Part shown: piece after piece, positions 29,472 to 38,158 of the stretch
Numbering within the stretch: the first letter of the stretch is position 1
Layout: every line of letters starts with the position of its first letter
NCBI GenBank assembly: GCA_010092695.1
Contig: JAADJJ010000001.1
Span: 1,178,001 to 1,242,000, forward strand
DNA from: Enterobacteriaceae bacterium 4M9
GTDB lineage: Bacteria > Pseudomonadota > Gammaproteobacteria > Enterobacterales > Enterobacteriaceae
Reading direction: 5' to 3'
Length of the DNA: 64,000 nt
Program-made: the position numbers and the translations under genes
The notes under the pieces: model-generated
Seen by the model: only the letters and a program-made list of their open reading frames with translations
Databases searched by the model: none
What the model was told of the DNA's origin: nothing

Positions 29472-29487
29472 GTGGTACGGGGGCGAT

Positions 29488-30276
29488 ATGGCAAACGTTC
29501 AGGAGAGTAAATATCTGGTGCCGGGTCTGGAGCGTGGGCTACAGCTACTGCTGGCCTTTGGCGCGCAGCACCGGGAACTGACTTTTGCCGAACTGCACCG
29601 GCTGGTGGATATGCCGAAGGCCACCGCCTACCGCGTGGTGCAGACGCTGGAGTACATGGGGTTTCTTGAGCGTAACGGGCGAACCAACACCTTTTCGCTT
29701 GGCATGAACGTGCTGCGCCTGGGCTTTGAATACATCGCCTCGCTGGATGTTGCGCAGGTCGGGCAGCCGGTGATTGAGCAGTTGCGTGACGCCAGCCAGT
29801 GCAGCAGCCACCTTGCCATTCGCGACGGGCACGATCTTATCTACATCGCTCGCGTCAGTGCGGCAGGCTCCAGGGTAAACCAGGTCAGCATTGGCACACG
29901 CTTGCCGGTGCACTGTACCTCGCTGGGCCGTATGTTGCTGACCGATGTGTCGCGCGTGGAGTTCGAACAATTGTTCCCGCAGGAGCGTCTGCCGGGCAAC
30001 ACGCCAGGCCAGGTTCAGGACCGTGAGGCGCTGTGGCAGATGGTGCAGCAGGACCGGGCGCGCGGCTACGTCATTGGCGAGTCGTTTTACCGACCGGGCA
30101 TTTCGTCCATTGTGTATCCGGTGTTTGACCGCAGCGGTCGCGTACCGGCCGTGGTCAGTATCCTGGTGCCATTCGAAGAGGTGCCGGAGTCCGATCGCGA
30201 GCGTCTGCGTAATGAGGTCAGCCTGGCGGCAGATAAAATCTCAGGTTTTTTAGGTCACCTGTCAAAAGCAGGTTAA
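29488..30276 (+). CDS. IclR-family transcriptional regulator of the catabolic operon
   Basis: 262 residues. An N-terminal winged HTH (LTFAELHRLVDMPKATAYRVVQTLEYMGFLER) is followed by the IclR effector-binding domain (HLAIRDGHDLIYIARV, PVHCTSLGRMLL, RGYVIGESFYRPGISSIVYPVFD). I start at ATG 29488, preceded by GGGGGCGAT; an upstream ATG at 29449 would overlap the SDR. It is embedded in the operon it probably controls, giving auto-regulation. The GTTTCA/TGAAAC palindromes ahead of the operon are the likely targets. About 90 bases separate it from the next gene. Confidence 0.9.
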   Translation: MANVQESKYLVPGLERGLQLLLAFGAQHRELTFAELHRLVDMPKATAYRVVQTLEYMGFLERNGRTNTFSLGMNVLRLGFEYIASLDVAQVGQPVIEQLRDASQCSSHLAIRDGHDLIYIARVSAAGSRVNQVSIGTRLPVHCTSLGRMLLTDVSRVEFEQLFPQERLPGNTPGQVQDREALWQMVQQDRARGYVIGESFYRPGISSIVYPVFDRSGRVPAVVSILVPFEEVPESDRERLRNEVSLAADKISGFLGHLSKAG

Positions 30277-30365
30277 ATCAATACGTTATAAATAAGGCGC
30301 AACCGGCGTCGGGCCATTCCTGCGCCCAAATCCGGGGCGGCTGACAACTTAAGAGGTGCATCACC

Positions 30366-31292
30366 ATGAGCGTAACGGGCATTGAAAAGCTGGAGTTTGG
30401 CGTTGAAGACCTGGCGCAGAGCGCAAAATTCATGAGCGATTTCGGGCTGCGTGACGACGGTTCGCACCGCCGCTTCAGTACCCTGAGCGGCGCGCAGGTG
30501 GCGCTGTATCCGCTTGATGCACCTGAGTTGCCCGCCGCGTTTGAGCCTGGCTCCACGCTGCGTCGCATGACCTGGGCGGTCGCGGACAGTGCCGCGCTGG
30601 CAGCACTGGCGCCAACGCTTGCACAGCAACCTGGCTTTCGCGAGGTTGATGGCGCGCTGGAGTGCCTTGATCCCAACGGCATGACGCTGCGCGTGGTGGT
30701 CAGCCAACAGCGAGACGTCAAACTTGATGTACCGGCTATCAACCAGTGGGGCGATACGCGCCGCGTGGATATGCCAAGCCCGGTATACGCGCACGCCGAA
30801 CCTATCAATATCGGTCACGTGGTGTTCTTTGTTGATGACCTGGCCGCGACCGAGCGTTTTTATCGCGAGGTGCTGGGCTTCCAGGTGTCCGACCGCTATA
30901 TCGACCGCGCGGTGTTCCTGCGCACCCAGGCACGCGGCGGTCACCACAACCTGTTCCTGCTGAAGCTGCCGCACCGCGGGCGTGGGCTGAACCACGTGGC
31001 CTTTACGGTGCGCGACATCCACGAGGTGATTGGCGGCGGTATTGCCATGAACAAAGAAAAATGGAGCACCTTCATCGGTCCTGGCCGCCATCCGGTATCG
31101 TCGGCCTACTTCTGGTACGTCAACAGCCCGACCGGCGGCGCGTTTGAGTACTACACCAACGACGACTATCTCACTGAAAACTGGCAGCCGCGTGAGCTGG
31201 AGCATTCGCTGGTGTCGTTTACCGAGTGGGCGGTAGAAGGCGGGATTGACCACGACACGCGCCGCCAGCAGAAAAAAGCGGAGGCGGTATGA
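30366..31292 (+). CDS. VOC-superfamily extradiol-type ring-cleavage dioxygenase
   Basis: 308 residues made of two vicinal-oxygen-chelate modules, the architecture of type I extradiol dioxygenases. The three metal ligands of the second module are in place: H151 (NIGHVVFF), H210 (LNHVAFTV) and E261 (GGAFEYYTN). These enzymes use Fe(II) or Mn(II) to open catechols next to a hydroxyl group (meta cleavage). The N-terminal module is more diverged. It follows the Rieske and SDR genes in the expected pathway order, but some VOC proteins are hydrolases or epimerases, so ring cleavage is not proven. ATG 30366 follows AAGAGGTGCATCACC; the stop overlaps the reductase start by 4 bases. Confidence 0.85.
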   Translation: MSVTGIEKLEFGVEDLAQSAKFMSDFGLRDDGSHRRFSTLSGAQVALYPLDAPELPAAFEPGSTLRRMTWAVADSAALAALAPTLAQQPGFREVDGALECLDPNGMTLRVVVSQQRDVKLDVPAINQWGDTRRVDMPSPVYAHAEPINIGHVVFFVDDLAATERFYREVLGFQVSDRYIDRAVFLRTQARGGHHNLFLLKLPHRGRGLNHVAFTVRDIHEVIGGGIAMNKEKWSTFIGPGRHPVSSAYFWYVNSPTGGAFEYYTNDDYLTENWQPRELEHSLVSFTEWAVEGGIDHDTRRQQKKAEAV

Positions 31293-32485
31293 GTTCGCGC
31301 ATCGTCATCATCGGTGGCGGCCAGGCGGGCGGCTGGGCGGCGAAGACGCTGCGCGATGAAGGCTTTAACGGTGAAATCTGCATCGTAGCCGAAGAAGCGT
31401 GGGATTTTTATGAGCGTCCGCCGCTGTCTAAAGCCGCGCTGCTGGACGCCGAGCCACGGCTGCCGCGCCTGTTTACTGAAGACGCACAGCAGGCGCTCAA
31501 CCTGCGCTGGTTTCGCCCACGCCGCGCCGAGGCGATTGCGCGTGACGAAAAGGTGGTGCTGCTCGATAACGGCGAAAAACTCGCTTATGACCAGCTGCTG
31601 CTGGCGACCGGCGGTCGCGCCCGTTTGCCGGGCAACGACTGGCGCGCGCATCCGCAGGTTTATACGCTGCGCCATTGGGACGACGCCACGCGTCTCAAGC
31701 AGCGGCTGGCCGAAAGCCAGCGCCTGGCGGTGGTGGGCGGCGGCTGGATTGGCCTCGAAATCGCCGCCTCGGCGCGTAAATCTGGCGTTGACGTGGTGCT
31801 GTTTGAGCAGCAAACCGCGCTGTGCCAGCGCTCGGTGAACGCGGCAGTGTCTGAAGCCTTGCTCTCACTGCACCGCGAGCAGGGTGTGGATGTGCGCTGT
31901 GGCTGCGGCGCGCTGGAGCTTTCCGATAACGGCGGTCGTCCGGAAATCCATTGCGATGGGCAGCGCGAAACCTTTGATGCCGTGGTGGTGGGCATTGGTG
32001 TGGAGCTTAACCTCGAACTGGCGCGCGCGGCCGGGCTTGAGGTAGAGCGCGCCATTGTGGTGGATGGACACGGGCGCACCAGCGACCCGGCCATCTTCGC
32101 CGCCGGTGATGTGGCGCAGCACCTGCGCTACGGGTTGAGTGTGCAGTCCTGGGCCTTCGCGCAAAACCAGGCGGTAGCGACAGCAAAGGCGATGCTCAAC
32201 CCGGCGGCGCCTGGTTATGACGAAGCCGCATGGCTGTGGTCGGATCAATATCAGCACAACATCCAGATCCTTGGCGTACCGCAGCCCGGTAGCCGGACGC
32301 TGGTGCGACGCGAGCCGCGCAGTACGCTGTTTTTCTCTCTGGGAGAGGACGGACAACTCACTCAACTGGTGGCGTTTAACGATGCGCGCACCGTCAAACT
32401 GGCCAAACGCTGGATGGCTGCCGGGCGGGATTTATCGGGGATTCCCCTGGCAGATCCTGACTTTTCACTGATGTCCCTGCGCTGA
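31289..32485 (+). CDS. NAD(P)H:ferredoxin reductase, FAD-dependent (glutathione-reductase type)
   Basis: 398 residues. The FAD GxGxxG site is IIGGGQAGGWAA at ~7-18, a second dinucleotide site is VVGGGWIGLEIA near 150, and the second FAD motif is SDPAIFAAGDVA near 270. The RPPLSK motif after the first fold is characteristic of reductases for Rieske or adrenodoxin-type ferredoxins (BphA4, ThcD, HcaD). It would feed electrons from NADH to the ferredoxin at 27058. It overlaps the dioxygenase gene by 4 bases. Confidence 0.92.
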   Translation: MSSRIVIIGGGQAGGWAAKTLRDEGFNGEICIVAEEAWDFYERPPLSKAALLDAEPRLPRLFTEDAQQALNLRWFRPRRAEAIARDEKVVLLDNGEKLAYDQLLLATGGRARLPGNDWRAHPQVYTLRHWDDATRLKQRLAESQRLAVVGGGWIGLEIAASARKSGVDVVLFEQQTALCQRSVNAAVSEALLSLHREQGVDVRCGCGALELSDNGGRPEIHCDGQRETFDAVVVGIGVELNLELARAAGLEVERAIVVDGHGRTSDPAIFAAGDVAQHLRYGLSVQSWAFAQNQAVATAKAMLNPAAPGYDEAAWLWSDQYQHNIQILGVPQPGSRTLVRREPRSTLFFSLGEDGQLTQLVAFNDARTVKLAKRWMAAGRDLSGIPLADPDFSLMSLR

Positions 32486-32513
32486 GGGAAGTCGCACCCG
32501 ACTGGGGGTAAGC

Positions 32514-33770
32514 ATGACCACCATTGAGACAGACACCGCGTCGCAAACGCCGCGCGGTGAGGCCACCTACACGTCTGAACAGCCGGTTCGCTGGTCGGTG
32601 CCGCTGGCGCTGCTGGCCTGTGTGCTGCTGGCGTTTTTCGACAAAATCAGTATCGCGGCGCTGTTTTCCGACGAGCATTTCCAGCAGGCCATGGGCATTG
32701 GCTTTGACACCACGCGCCTTGGGCTGCTGATGAGCGTCTTTCTGCTCAGCTACGGTTTTTCATCGGTCTTTCTGAGCGGGCTGGGCGATCGCATCGCACC
32801 GGTTAAGTTACTCACCGGCATGATGGTGGTGTGGTGCGTGCTGATGGCGATGATGGGCTTCACCCATTCCTACACCGGCATGATGGTGCTGCGCATTCTG
32901 TTGGGGATTGCCGAAGGGCCGCTGTTCCCGCTGGCGTTCGCCATTATTCGCCACGCCTTCCCGGCACATTTGCAGGCGCGTGCCACCATGATGTGGCTGC
33001 TCGGTACGCCGCTGGGGGCGGCCATTGGCTTTCCGCTGTCTATCTGGCTCCTCAATACCTTTGGCTGGCAGAGCACCTTTTTCACCATGGCACTGCTGAC
33101 GCTGCCGGTACTGGTGTTTGTGCGCATTGGCCTGCGCCACGTGCATATGGAGCCGACGCGCGGTCGCGAAAAGGCGTCCGCCGACGAGCGCCGCAGCGCG
33201 CGCCGTGAGCTGTTCTCCAGCCCCCATTTCTGGATGATTTGCGTCTTCAACATCGCGTTTCTGACCTACCTGTGGGGCATTAACGGCTGGCTGCCGGGCT
33301 ACCTGATTAAAGGTAAGGGCATCCATCTGGAGCATGCGGGCTGGCTGTCATCGCTGCCGTTCATCGCCATGCTGCTCGGCGAGGCCATTGGGGCCTGGCT
33401 GTCGGACCGCGTTGACCGCCGCGCGCTGGCCTGCTTTATCTCAATGGCCGGGGCCGCTGTGGGGCTGGCGCTGGTACTGCAACTCTCAGGGCCATTACCG
33501 ACCATTGCGGCGATGAGTTTTAGCACCTTTATGTGGGGCGTGGGTGCACCCAACATCTTTGCGCTGCTGGCGAAGGCGACCCATCCGCGGGTCAGCGCCA
33601 CCGCAGGCGGCGTTTTTAACGGACTGGGTAATTTTGCTGGCGCGCTGTCGCCTGTGGTGATGGGCGCGCTGATTGCCTTCACTAACAGCATGGACAGCGG
33701 GCTGCTATTTCTGGTGGCGATTGCGGCGCTGGGCTGTGCGCTGTTACTGCCGCTGCTGACACGTTACTGA
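32514..33770 (+). CDS. MFS transporter, anion:cation symporter type, within the catabolic operon
   Basis: 418 residues with a ~26-residue hydrophilic N-terminus and twelve hydrophobic segments. FFDKISIAALF in helix 1 takes the place of the family's DRxNIS motif; GLGDRIAPVKLL and RILLGIAEGPLFPLAF are ACS-like. It probably imports the organic acid degraded by the operon. It differs clearly from the divergent MFS protein at 25401, so two transporters may serve two related substrates, or uptake and intermediate recapture. It starts 28 bases after the reductase gene, after ACTGGGGGTAAGC. Confidence 0.88.
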   Translation: MTTIETDTASQTPRGEATYTSEQPVRWSVPLALLACVLLAFFDKISIAALFSDEHFQQAMGIGFDTTRLGLLMSVFLLSYGFSSVFLSGLGDRIAPVKLLTGMMVVWCVLMAMMGFTHSYTGMMVLRILLGIAEGPLFPLAFAIIRHAFPAHLQARATMMWLLGTPLGAAIGFPLSIWLLNTFGWQSTFFTMALLTLPVLVFVRIGLRHVHMEPTRGREKASADERRSARRELFSSPHFWMICVFNIAFLTYLWGINGWLPGYLIKGKGIHLEHAGWLSSLPFIAMLLGEAIGAWLSDRVDRRALACFISMAGAAVGLALVLQLSGPLPTIAAMSFSTFMWGVGAPNIFALLAKATHPRVSATAGGVFNGLGNFAGALSPVVMGALIAFTNSMDSGLLFLVAIAALGCALLLPLLTRY

Positions 33771-33780
33771 GGAGAACATC

Positions 33781-34314
33781 ATGTCTGAGACAACCATTAC
33801 CACACGCGAAGCCAACGTTAAGCCGGAAAATATCTCCATGCAGGACTGGGTGGAGTCGCGCATTGCACGCTTTGAAGGCCGTAAATACGACTGGAATGCG
33901 CTGAAGTTCCAGGCTGATTTTGACCCGAAATATCGCCGCGCTCAGATGCGCTATATCGGCACGGGGGCTACCGGCGTCTCAAACGATGCCAACACCGTCC
34001 CGGCTGAACATTTCACCTTCTCAACGATGGTGCTGCCGTCAAAATGTGAAGGCCCGCTGCACCTGCATGACGACGTAGAAGAAGTGTTTTTCATGCTGCG
34101 CGGCTCAATAACGCTCTCGATTAAAGACGGCGATCAGTACTACGAAACCGTGCTGCGCGAACGTGACCTGATTTCCGTGCCAGCGGGCATCTACCGTGGC
34201 CTGTTTAACCACGGTGAAGAAGAGGCGCTGATGTGCGTGATGCTTGGCAATAAGAAGCCGAACATCCCGACTTACCCGGAAGATCATCCGCTTTCTAAAG
34301 TGAAGCGCGGTTAA
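33781..34314 (+). CDS. Cupin-domain protein
   Basis: 177 residues. Cupin motif 1 is GPLHLHDDVEEVFFMLRGS near 100-118, with two His and a Glu as metal ligands, and motif 2 is PAGIYRGLFNHGEEE near 143-157, with the last His. A metal is therefore expected. Cupins in aromatic pathways act as dioxygenases, isomerases or decarboxylases; the reaction cannot be read from sequence. It starts 10 bases after the MFS gene with GAGGAGAAC as ribosome site. The tight spacing marks it as part of the pathway. Confidence 0.85.
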   Translation: MSETTITTREANVKPENISMQDWVESRIARFEGRKYDWNALKFQADFDPKYRRAQMRYIGTGATGVSNDANTVPAEHFTFSTMVLPSKCEGPLHLHDDVEEVFFMLRGSITLSIKDGDQYYETVLRERDLISVPAGIYRGLFNHGEEEALMCVMLGNKKPNIPTYPEDHPLSKVKRG

Positions 34315-34323
34315 GGAGACGTC

Positions 34324-35097
34324 ATGACCTGCTGGCGTGAAACGGGAACCGGTGAGGCGCTGACGCTGCTGCACGGCATCAGTTCCGGGGCGGCGTCCTG
34401 GCACAAACAGTTCGCGGGCGTGGCAGGCTACCGCCTGCTTGCCTGGGACATGCCGGGCTACGGCGACAGCCCGCTGCCTGCGCGCGCGCAGCCGCTGGCG
34501 GCTGATTATGCCGATGCGCTGGCAGCCATGCTGGAGCGTGCGGGCGTGCAACAAACGGTGCTGCTGGGCCATTCCCTCGGCGCACTGGTTGCCAGCGCTT
34601 TTGCTGCGAAGTACCCGCAGCGCGTGAAGCGGTTGGTGCTGGCCGACCCGGCGCAGGGCTACGCGCATGCCAGTGCCGAGCAGCGCGAGCAGGTTTGGGT
34701 ACAGCGCCAGCGTCAGATGGCACAGGGCGCGCAGGCAATGGCACAAAACCGCGCTGACAAACTGCTGCGCCCCGGCGCGTGCGCCGACGACGTGGCAACC
34801 GTAGCTGCGGGCATGACGCGTCTGCATGCAGACGGTTATCTGGCCGCAGCCTGGATGCTGGCGCACGACGATATCCACCGCTGGCTTGGCGACTGGCGCG
34901 GCCCGCTTGAGGTGTGGTGCGGCGAACAGGATGCCATTACGCCCCCGGAGAACGCCCAGGGGCTGGCGCTGCGCTGGAAGGCGCCTTATATCGCGATTCC
35001 ACAGGCCGGGCATGCCAGCTATCTCGATAACGAGCGTTTTTTTAACCAACAGATTGAACGGGTAATGAAAGAGGCGAGCGATGAATGCACTCATTGA
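34324..35097 (+). CDS. Alpha/beta hydrolase, meta-cleavage-product hydrolase type
   Basis: 257 residues. The fold's oxyanion LLHGISSG is at the N-terminus, the nucleophile is S84 in LLGHSLGALVAS, the acid D203 in CGEQDAITPP and the base H230 in AGHASYLDN. The size and the family look (MhpC/BphD-like) fit a C-C bond hydrolase acting on a meta ring-fission product, consistent with the upstream extradiol-type enzyme; ester or lactone hydrolysis is an alternative. The gene starts 9 bases after the cupin stop and overlaps the next SDR by 17 bases. Confidence 0.87.
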   Translation: MTCWRETGTGEALTLLHGISSGAASWHKQFAGVAGYRLLAWDMPGYGDSPLPARAQPLAADYADALAAMLERAGVQQTVLLGHSLGALVASAFAAKYPQRVKRLVLADPAQGYAHASAEQREQVWVQRQRQMAQGAQAMAQNRADKLLRPGACADDVATVAAGMTRLHADGYLAAAWMLAHDDIHRWLGDWRGPLEVWCGEQDAITPPENAQGLALRWKAPYIAIPQAGHASYLDNERFFNQQIERVMKEASDECTH

Positions 35098-35875
35098 AGG
35101 GCGCGTGGCGGTAGTGACCGGTGGGTCTTCCGGTATCGGCTTTGAAACCCTGCGCCTGCTGCTGGGCGAAGGGGCAAAAGTGGCCTTCTGCGGGCGCGAT
35201 AACGACCGGCTTGCCAGCGCCCTGGCGGCGCTGCAAAGCGAACATCCGCAGGCTGAGATTCTGGCGCGCTGCTGTGACGTATTAAACGAAGAGGAAGTCA
35301 ACGCTTTCGCTGCTGAGGTCGAGGCGCGCTTTGGCGGTGTGGATATGCTGATTAACAACGCAGGCCAGGGCTATGTGGCGCACTTTGGCGACACGCCGCG
35401 CGCGGCCTGGCTGCATGAAGCGGAGCTAAAGCTGTTTGGCGTGATTAACCCGCTACAGGCTTTTTTACCGCAGCTTGAGCGCTCTGATATTGCCTCGGTC
35501 ACCTGCGTGAACTCGCTGCTGGCATTGCAGCCTGAGGAGCACATGATTGCCACCTCGGCGGCACGTGCCGCGCTATTGAATATGACGCTGACGCTGTCCA
35601 AAGAACTGGTGGACAAAGGTATTCGCGTGAATTCCATTCTGCTTGGCATGGTGGAGTCCGGCCAGTGGCGCCGCCGCTTTGAAGCGCGTAGCGATAAAAA
35701 CCAAAGCTGGCACGAGTGGACCGCCGACATCGCCCGCAAACGCGGCATTCCCATGCAGCGCCTGGGTAAGCCTCAGGAGCCGGCGCAGGCGCTGCTGTTT
35801 CTCGCCTCGCCGCTGGCATCTTTCACCACCGGTGCCGCGCTGGATGTTTCCGGCGGCTTCAGCCGCCATCTGTAA
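35081..35875 (+). CDS. Atypical short-chain dehydrogenase/reductase lacking the YxxxK motif
   Basis: 264 residues. The coenzyme motif TGGSSGIG (13-20), NNAG near 90 and the catalytic Ser S145 (VNSLLAL) are normal. Thirteen residues on, where the catalytic Tyr-x3-Lys should be, the sequence is T158-S-A-A-R162 (ATSAARAALLN). Thr replaces Tyr and Arg replaces Lys. The rest of the fold, including the GIRVNSILLGMVESG loop and GGALDVSGG-like end (TGAALDVSGGF), is intact, so this is a divergent subfamily rather than a broken gene. It may bind coenzyme but use different chemistry. It overlaps the hydrolase gene by 17 bases. Confidence 0.85.
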   Translation: MNALIEGRVAVVTGGSSGIGFETLRLLLGEGAKVAFCGRDNDRLASALAALQSEHPQAEILARCCDVLNEEEVNAFAAEVEARFGGVDMLINNAGQGYVAHFGDTPRAAWLHEAELKLFGVINPLQAFLPQLERSDIASVTCVNSLLALQPEEHMIATSAARAALLNMTLTLSKELVDKGIRVNSILLGMVESGQWRRRFEARSDKNQSWHEWTADIARKRGIPMQRLGKPQEPAQALLFLASPLASFTTGAALDVSGGFSRHL

Positions 35876-35884
35876 GGACGCGCG

Positions 35885-36667
35885 ATGAAACAGATTATGT
35901 TGATTGGTTACGGCGCAATGGCTCAGGCGGTGATTGAACGCCTGCCGGAAGGCGTAGAGCTTGGCTGGATAGTGGCGCGCGAGCCGCATCATGCGGCTAT
36001 CGACGCGCGTTTTCAGGGCCAGGTTGTGCCGCTAACGTCGCCACAGGCGTGCGAAGGGACACCGGATCTGGTGCTGGAATGTGCCAGCCAGCAGGCGGTG
36101 GTGGAATATGGCGCGGAGATCCTGGCGCGCGGCTGGCATCTGGCGGTGATTTCCACTGGCGCGCTGGCCGATGCAGAGCTTGAGCAGCGCCTTGAGGTGG
36201 CGCGGCGTAACGGCCACGGCAGGCTGACGCTGCTTTCTGGTGCGGTAGCCGGCATTGACGGTCTGGCGGCAGCGAAAGAGGGCGGCCTTGAGCGCGTGAC
36301 CTACCGCTCGCGTAAAAGCCCGGCCAGCTGGCGCGGCAGCTACGCGGAGATGCTTATCGATCTCAACGGCGTGCAGGACGCGCAAATCTTTTTTGAAGGC
36401 AGCGCGCGCGAGGCCGCACGGCTGTTCCCGGCCAATGCCAACGTGGCGGCCACCGTGGCACTTGGCGGTGTGGGAATGGACGACACCCGCGTGCAGTTGA
36501 TGGTTGACCCGCAAACGCAGCGCAACACCCACACCCTGCACGTTGAGGGCGGTTTTGGTGAGTTCCACCTGGAACTGAGCGGGCTGCCGCTGGCGAGCAA
36601 CCCTAAAACCTCGACGCTGGCGGCACTGAGCGCAGTCCGCGCCTGTCGTGAACTGGCGCAACAGTAA
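35885..36667 (+). CDS. L-aspartate dehydrogenase-like (NadX family) enzyme
   Basis: 260 residues, the usual NadX length. An N-terminal Rossmann motif IGYGAMAQAV is followed by LECASQQAVVEYG and SGAVAGIDGLAAA. The C-terminal domain carries NANVAATVALGGVGMDDTRV and GLPLASNPKTSTLAALS, family signatures around the active site. NadX enzymes oxidatively deaminate aspartate or reduce the imine with NAD(P). In this operon it more likely acts on an amino-acid-like pathway intermediate, implying a nitrogen-containing substrate; that is inference. It lies 9 bases after the SDR gene. Confidence 0.85.
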   Translation: MKQIMLIGYGAMAQAVIERLPEGVELGWIVAREPHHAAIDARFQGQVVPLTSPQACEGTPDLVLECASQQAVVEYGAEILARGWHLAVISTGALADAELEQRLEVARRNGHGRLTLLSGAVAGIDGLAAAKEGGLERVTYRSRKSPASWRGSYAEMLIDLNGVQDAQIFFEGSAREAARLFPANANVAATVALGGVGMDDTRVQLMVDPQTQRNTHTLHVEGGFGEFHLELSGLPLASNPKTSTLAALSAVRACRELAQQ

Positions 36668-36676
36668 GGAGCGGCG

Positions 36677-38146
36677 ATGGAACTTCTCAATATCTTTATC
36701 GGCGGCGAATGGCGTCAGGGCAGCGGCGAACTGATGCACAGCTATTTTCCTGCTGACGGCGCGGTCAATGCCTCGCTGCATGCGGCGGGGTTGAACGACC
36801 TCGAAGACGCGGTAGAGCGCGCTGAACGCGCCTGGCGCGATCCGGCCTGGCGCAACAGTCTGCCACACCAGCGTGCGCGCATCCTTTCCCGCGTGGCAGA
36901 CATCATTGAGGCTCGTGTGGATGAACTGGCCGAGCGCCAGACCCGTGACAACGGCAAACCGCTGGCAGAAACCCGAGGGCTGGTGATGAGTGCCGCCGGT
37001 ACGGCGCGCTACTACGCCGCAGCTTGCGAGTTACTGGAGGGCGAGTTGCCGACGCCGCGCATTGTGGATGTGCTGACATTAAGTCGTTACGAGCCGCTTG
37101 GTGTGGTGGCAGCGATCACGCCATGGAATTCACCCATTGCCAGCGAGATGCAAAAGATTGCCCCGGCCATTGCGGCGGGCAACGCCGTTATTCTTAAGCC
37201 TGCTGAAGCCACGCCGCTGATGGCGCTGGTGCTGGCAGAAATATTCGAACAGGCAGGGCTACCCGCCGGGCTGTTAAGCGTGCTGCCGGGCAAAGGCTCG
37301 GTAATTGGCGACGCGCTGGCGCGCCACCCGAAGGTGCGCAAAATCTCCTTTACCGGCGGCGGCACCACAGGACGCCATCTGGCGCACGTGGCGGCAGAAA
37401 AACTGATTCCTACCTCGCTGGAACTGGGGGGGAAATCGCCCACCATCGTGCTGGAAGATGCCGATCTCGAACAGGCCGCACGCGGGATTTGCTACGGCAT
37501 TTTCAGTTCCGGCGGCCAGGCCTGCATCGCCGGTGCGCGTCTGTTTGTGCACCGCAGCGTGTACCAGCCGCTGATGGCGCGCTTGCTGGAACTGACGCGG
37601 GGGCTGCGGCTGGCGCATCCGCTGACGCCGGGCACCCATATTGGGCCGCTGATTAGCCGCAGCCATCGTGAAAGCGTTATGAGTTACGTGCGTCTGGCAC
37701 AGGAAGAGGGCGGGCACGTGCTGTGCGGCGGTGAAATCCCGGCGGATGCCAGCCTTGCCGACGGCAACTGGTTCCAGCCCACCATTATTACCGGACTGAC
37801 TAACCAGGCGCGCGCGTGCCAGGAGGAGATTTTCGGTCCGGTATTAGTCGCTATGCCGTTTGACGATGAGCAGGCGCTGCTGCGTGAGGCTAATGACTCT
37901 GTGTTTGGTCTCGCTGCGGGCATCTGGACGCGTGATGCCGGGCGTGCACTGCGCCTGGCAGAACAGCTTGAAACAGGCACCGTGTGGATTAACACCTACA
38001 AAGTTTTTTCCATCTCCACGCCCTTTGGCGGTTTCAAAGAGAGCGGCCTTGGCCGCGAAAAGGGCATTCAGGGCCTGAAGGCCTGGATGCAGCAAAAGAG
38101 CATCTACCTGGCGACCGGCAACGGCGTCAATACCTGGTGCGACTAA
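36677..38146 (+). CDS. NAD(P)-dependent aldehyde dehydrogenase
   Basis: 489 residues. Motifs run in order: TPWNSPIASEMQKIAPAIAAGN (cofactor loop), ILKPAEATP, FTGGGTTGRHL, the general base E249 in LELGGKSP, the nucleophile C283 in GGQACIAG, and EEIFGPVL. It oxidises an aldehyde to an acid. The gene just downstream encodes a ThDP enzyme that could generate such an aldehyde from a 2-oxo acid. It starts 9 bases after the NadX-like gene with AAGGAGCGGCG. Confidence 0.92.
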   Translation: MELLNIFIGGEWRQGSGELMHSYFPADGAVNASLHAAGLNDLEDAVERAERAWRDPAWRNSLPHQRARILSRVADIIEARVDELAERQTRDNGKPLAETRGLVMSAAGTARYYAAACELLEGELPTPRIVDVLTLSRYEPLGVVAAITPWNSPIASEMQKIAPAIAAGNAVILKPAEATPLMALVLAEIFEQAGLPAGLLSVLPGKGSVIGDALARHPKVRKISFTGGGTTGRHLAHVAAEKLIPTSLELGGKSPTIVLEDADLEQAARGICYGIFSSGGQACIAGARLFVHRSVYQPLMARLLELTRGLRLAHPLTPGTHIGPLISRSHRESVMSYVRLAQEEGGHVLCGGEIPADASLADGNWFQPTIITGLTNQARACQEEIFGPVLVAMPFDDEQALLREANDSVFGLAAGIWTRDAGRALRLAEQLETGTVWINTYKVFSISTPFGGFKESGLGREKGIQGLKAWMQQKSIYLATGNGVNTWCD

Positions 38147-38158
38147 CAATAAGGGCTG

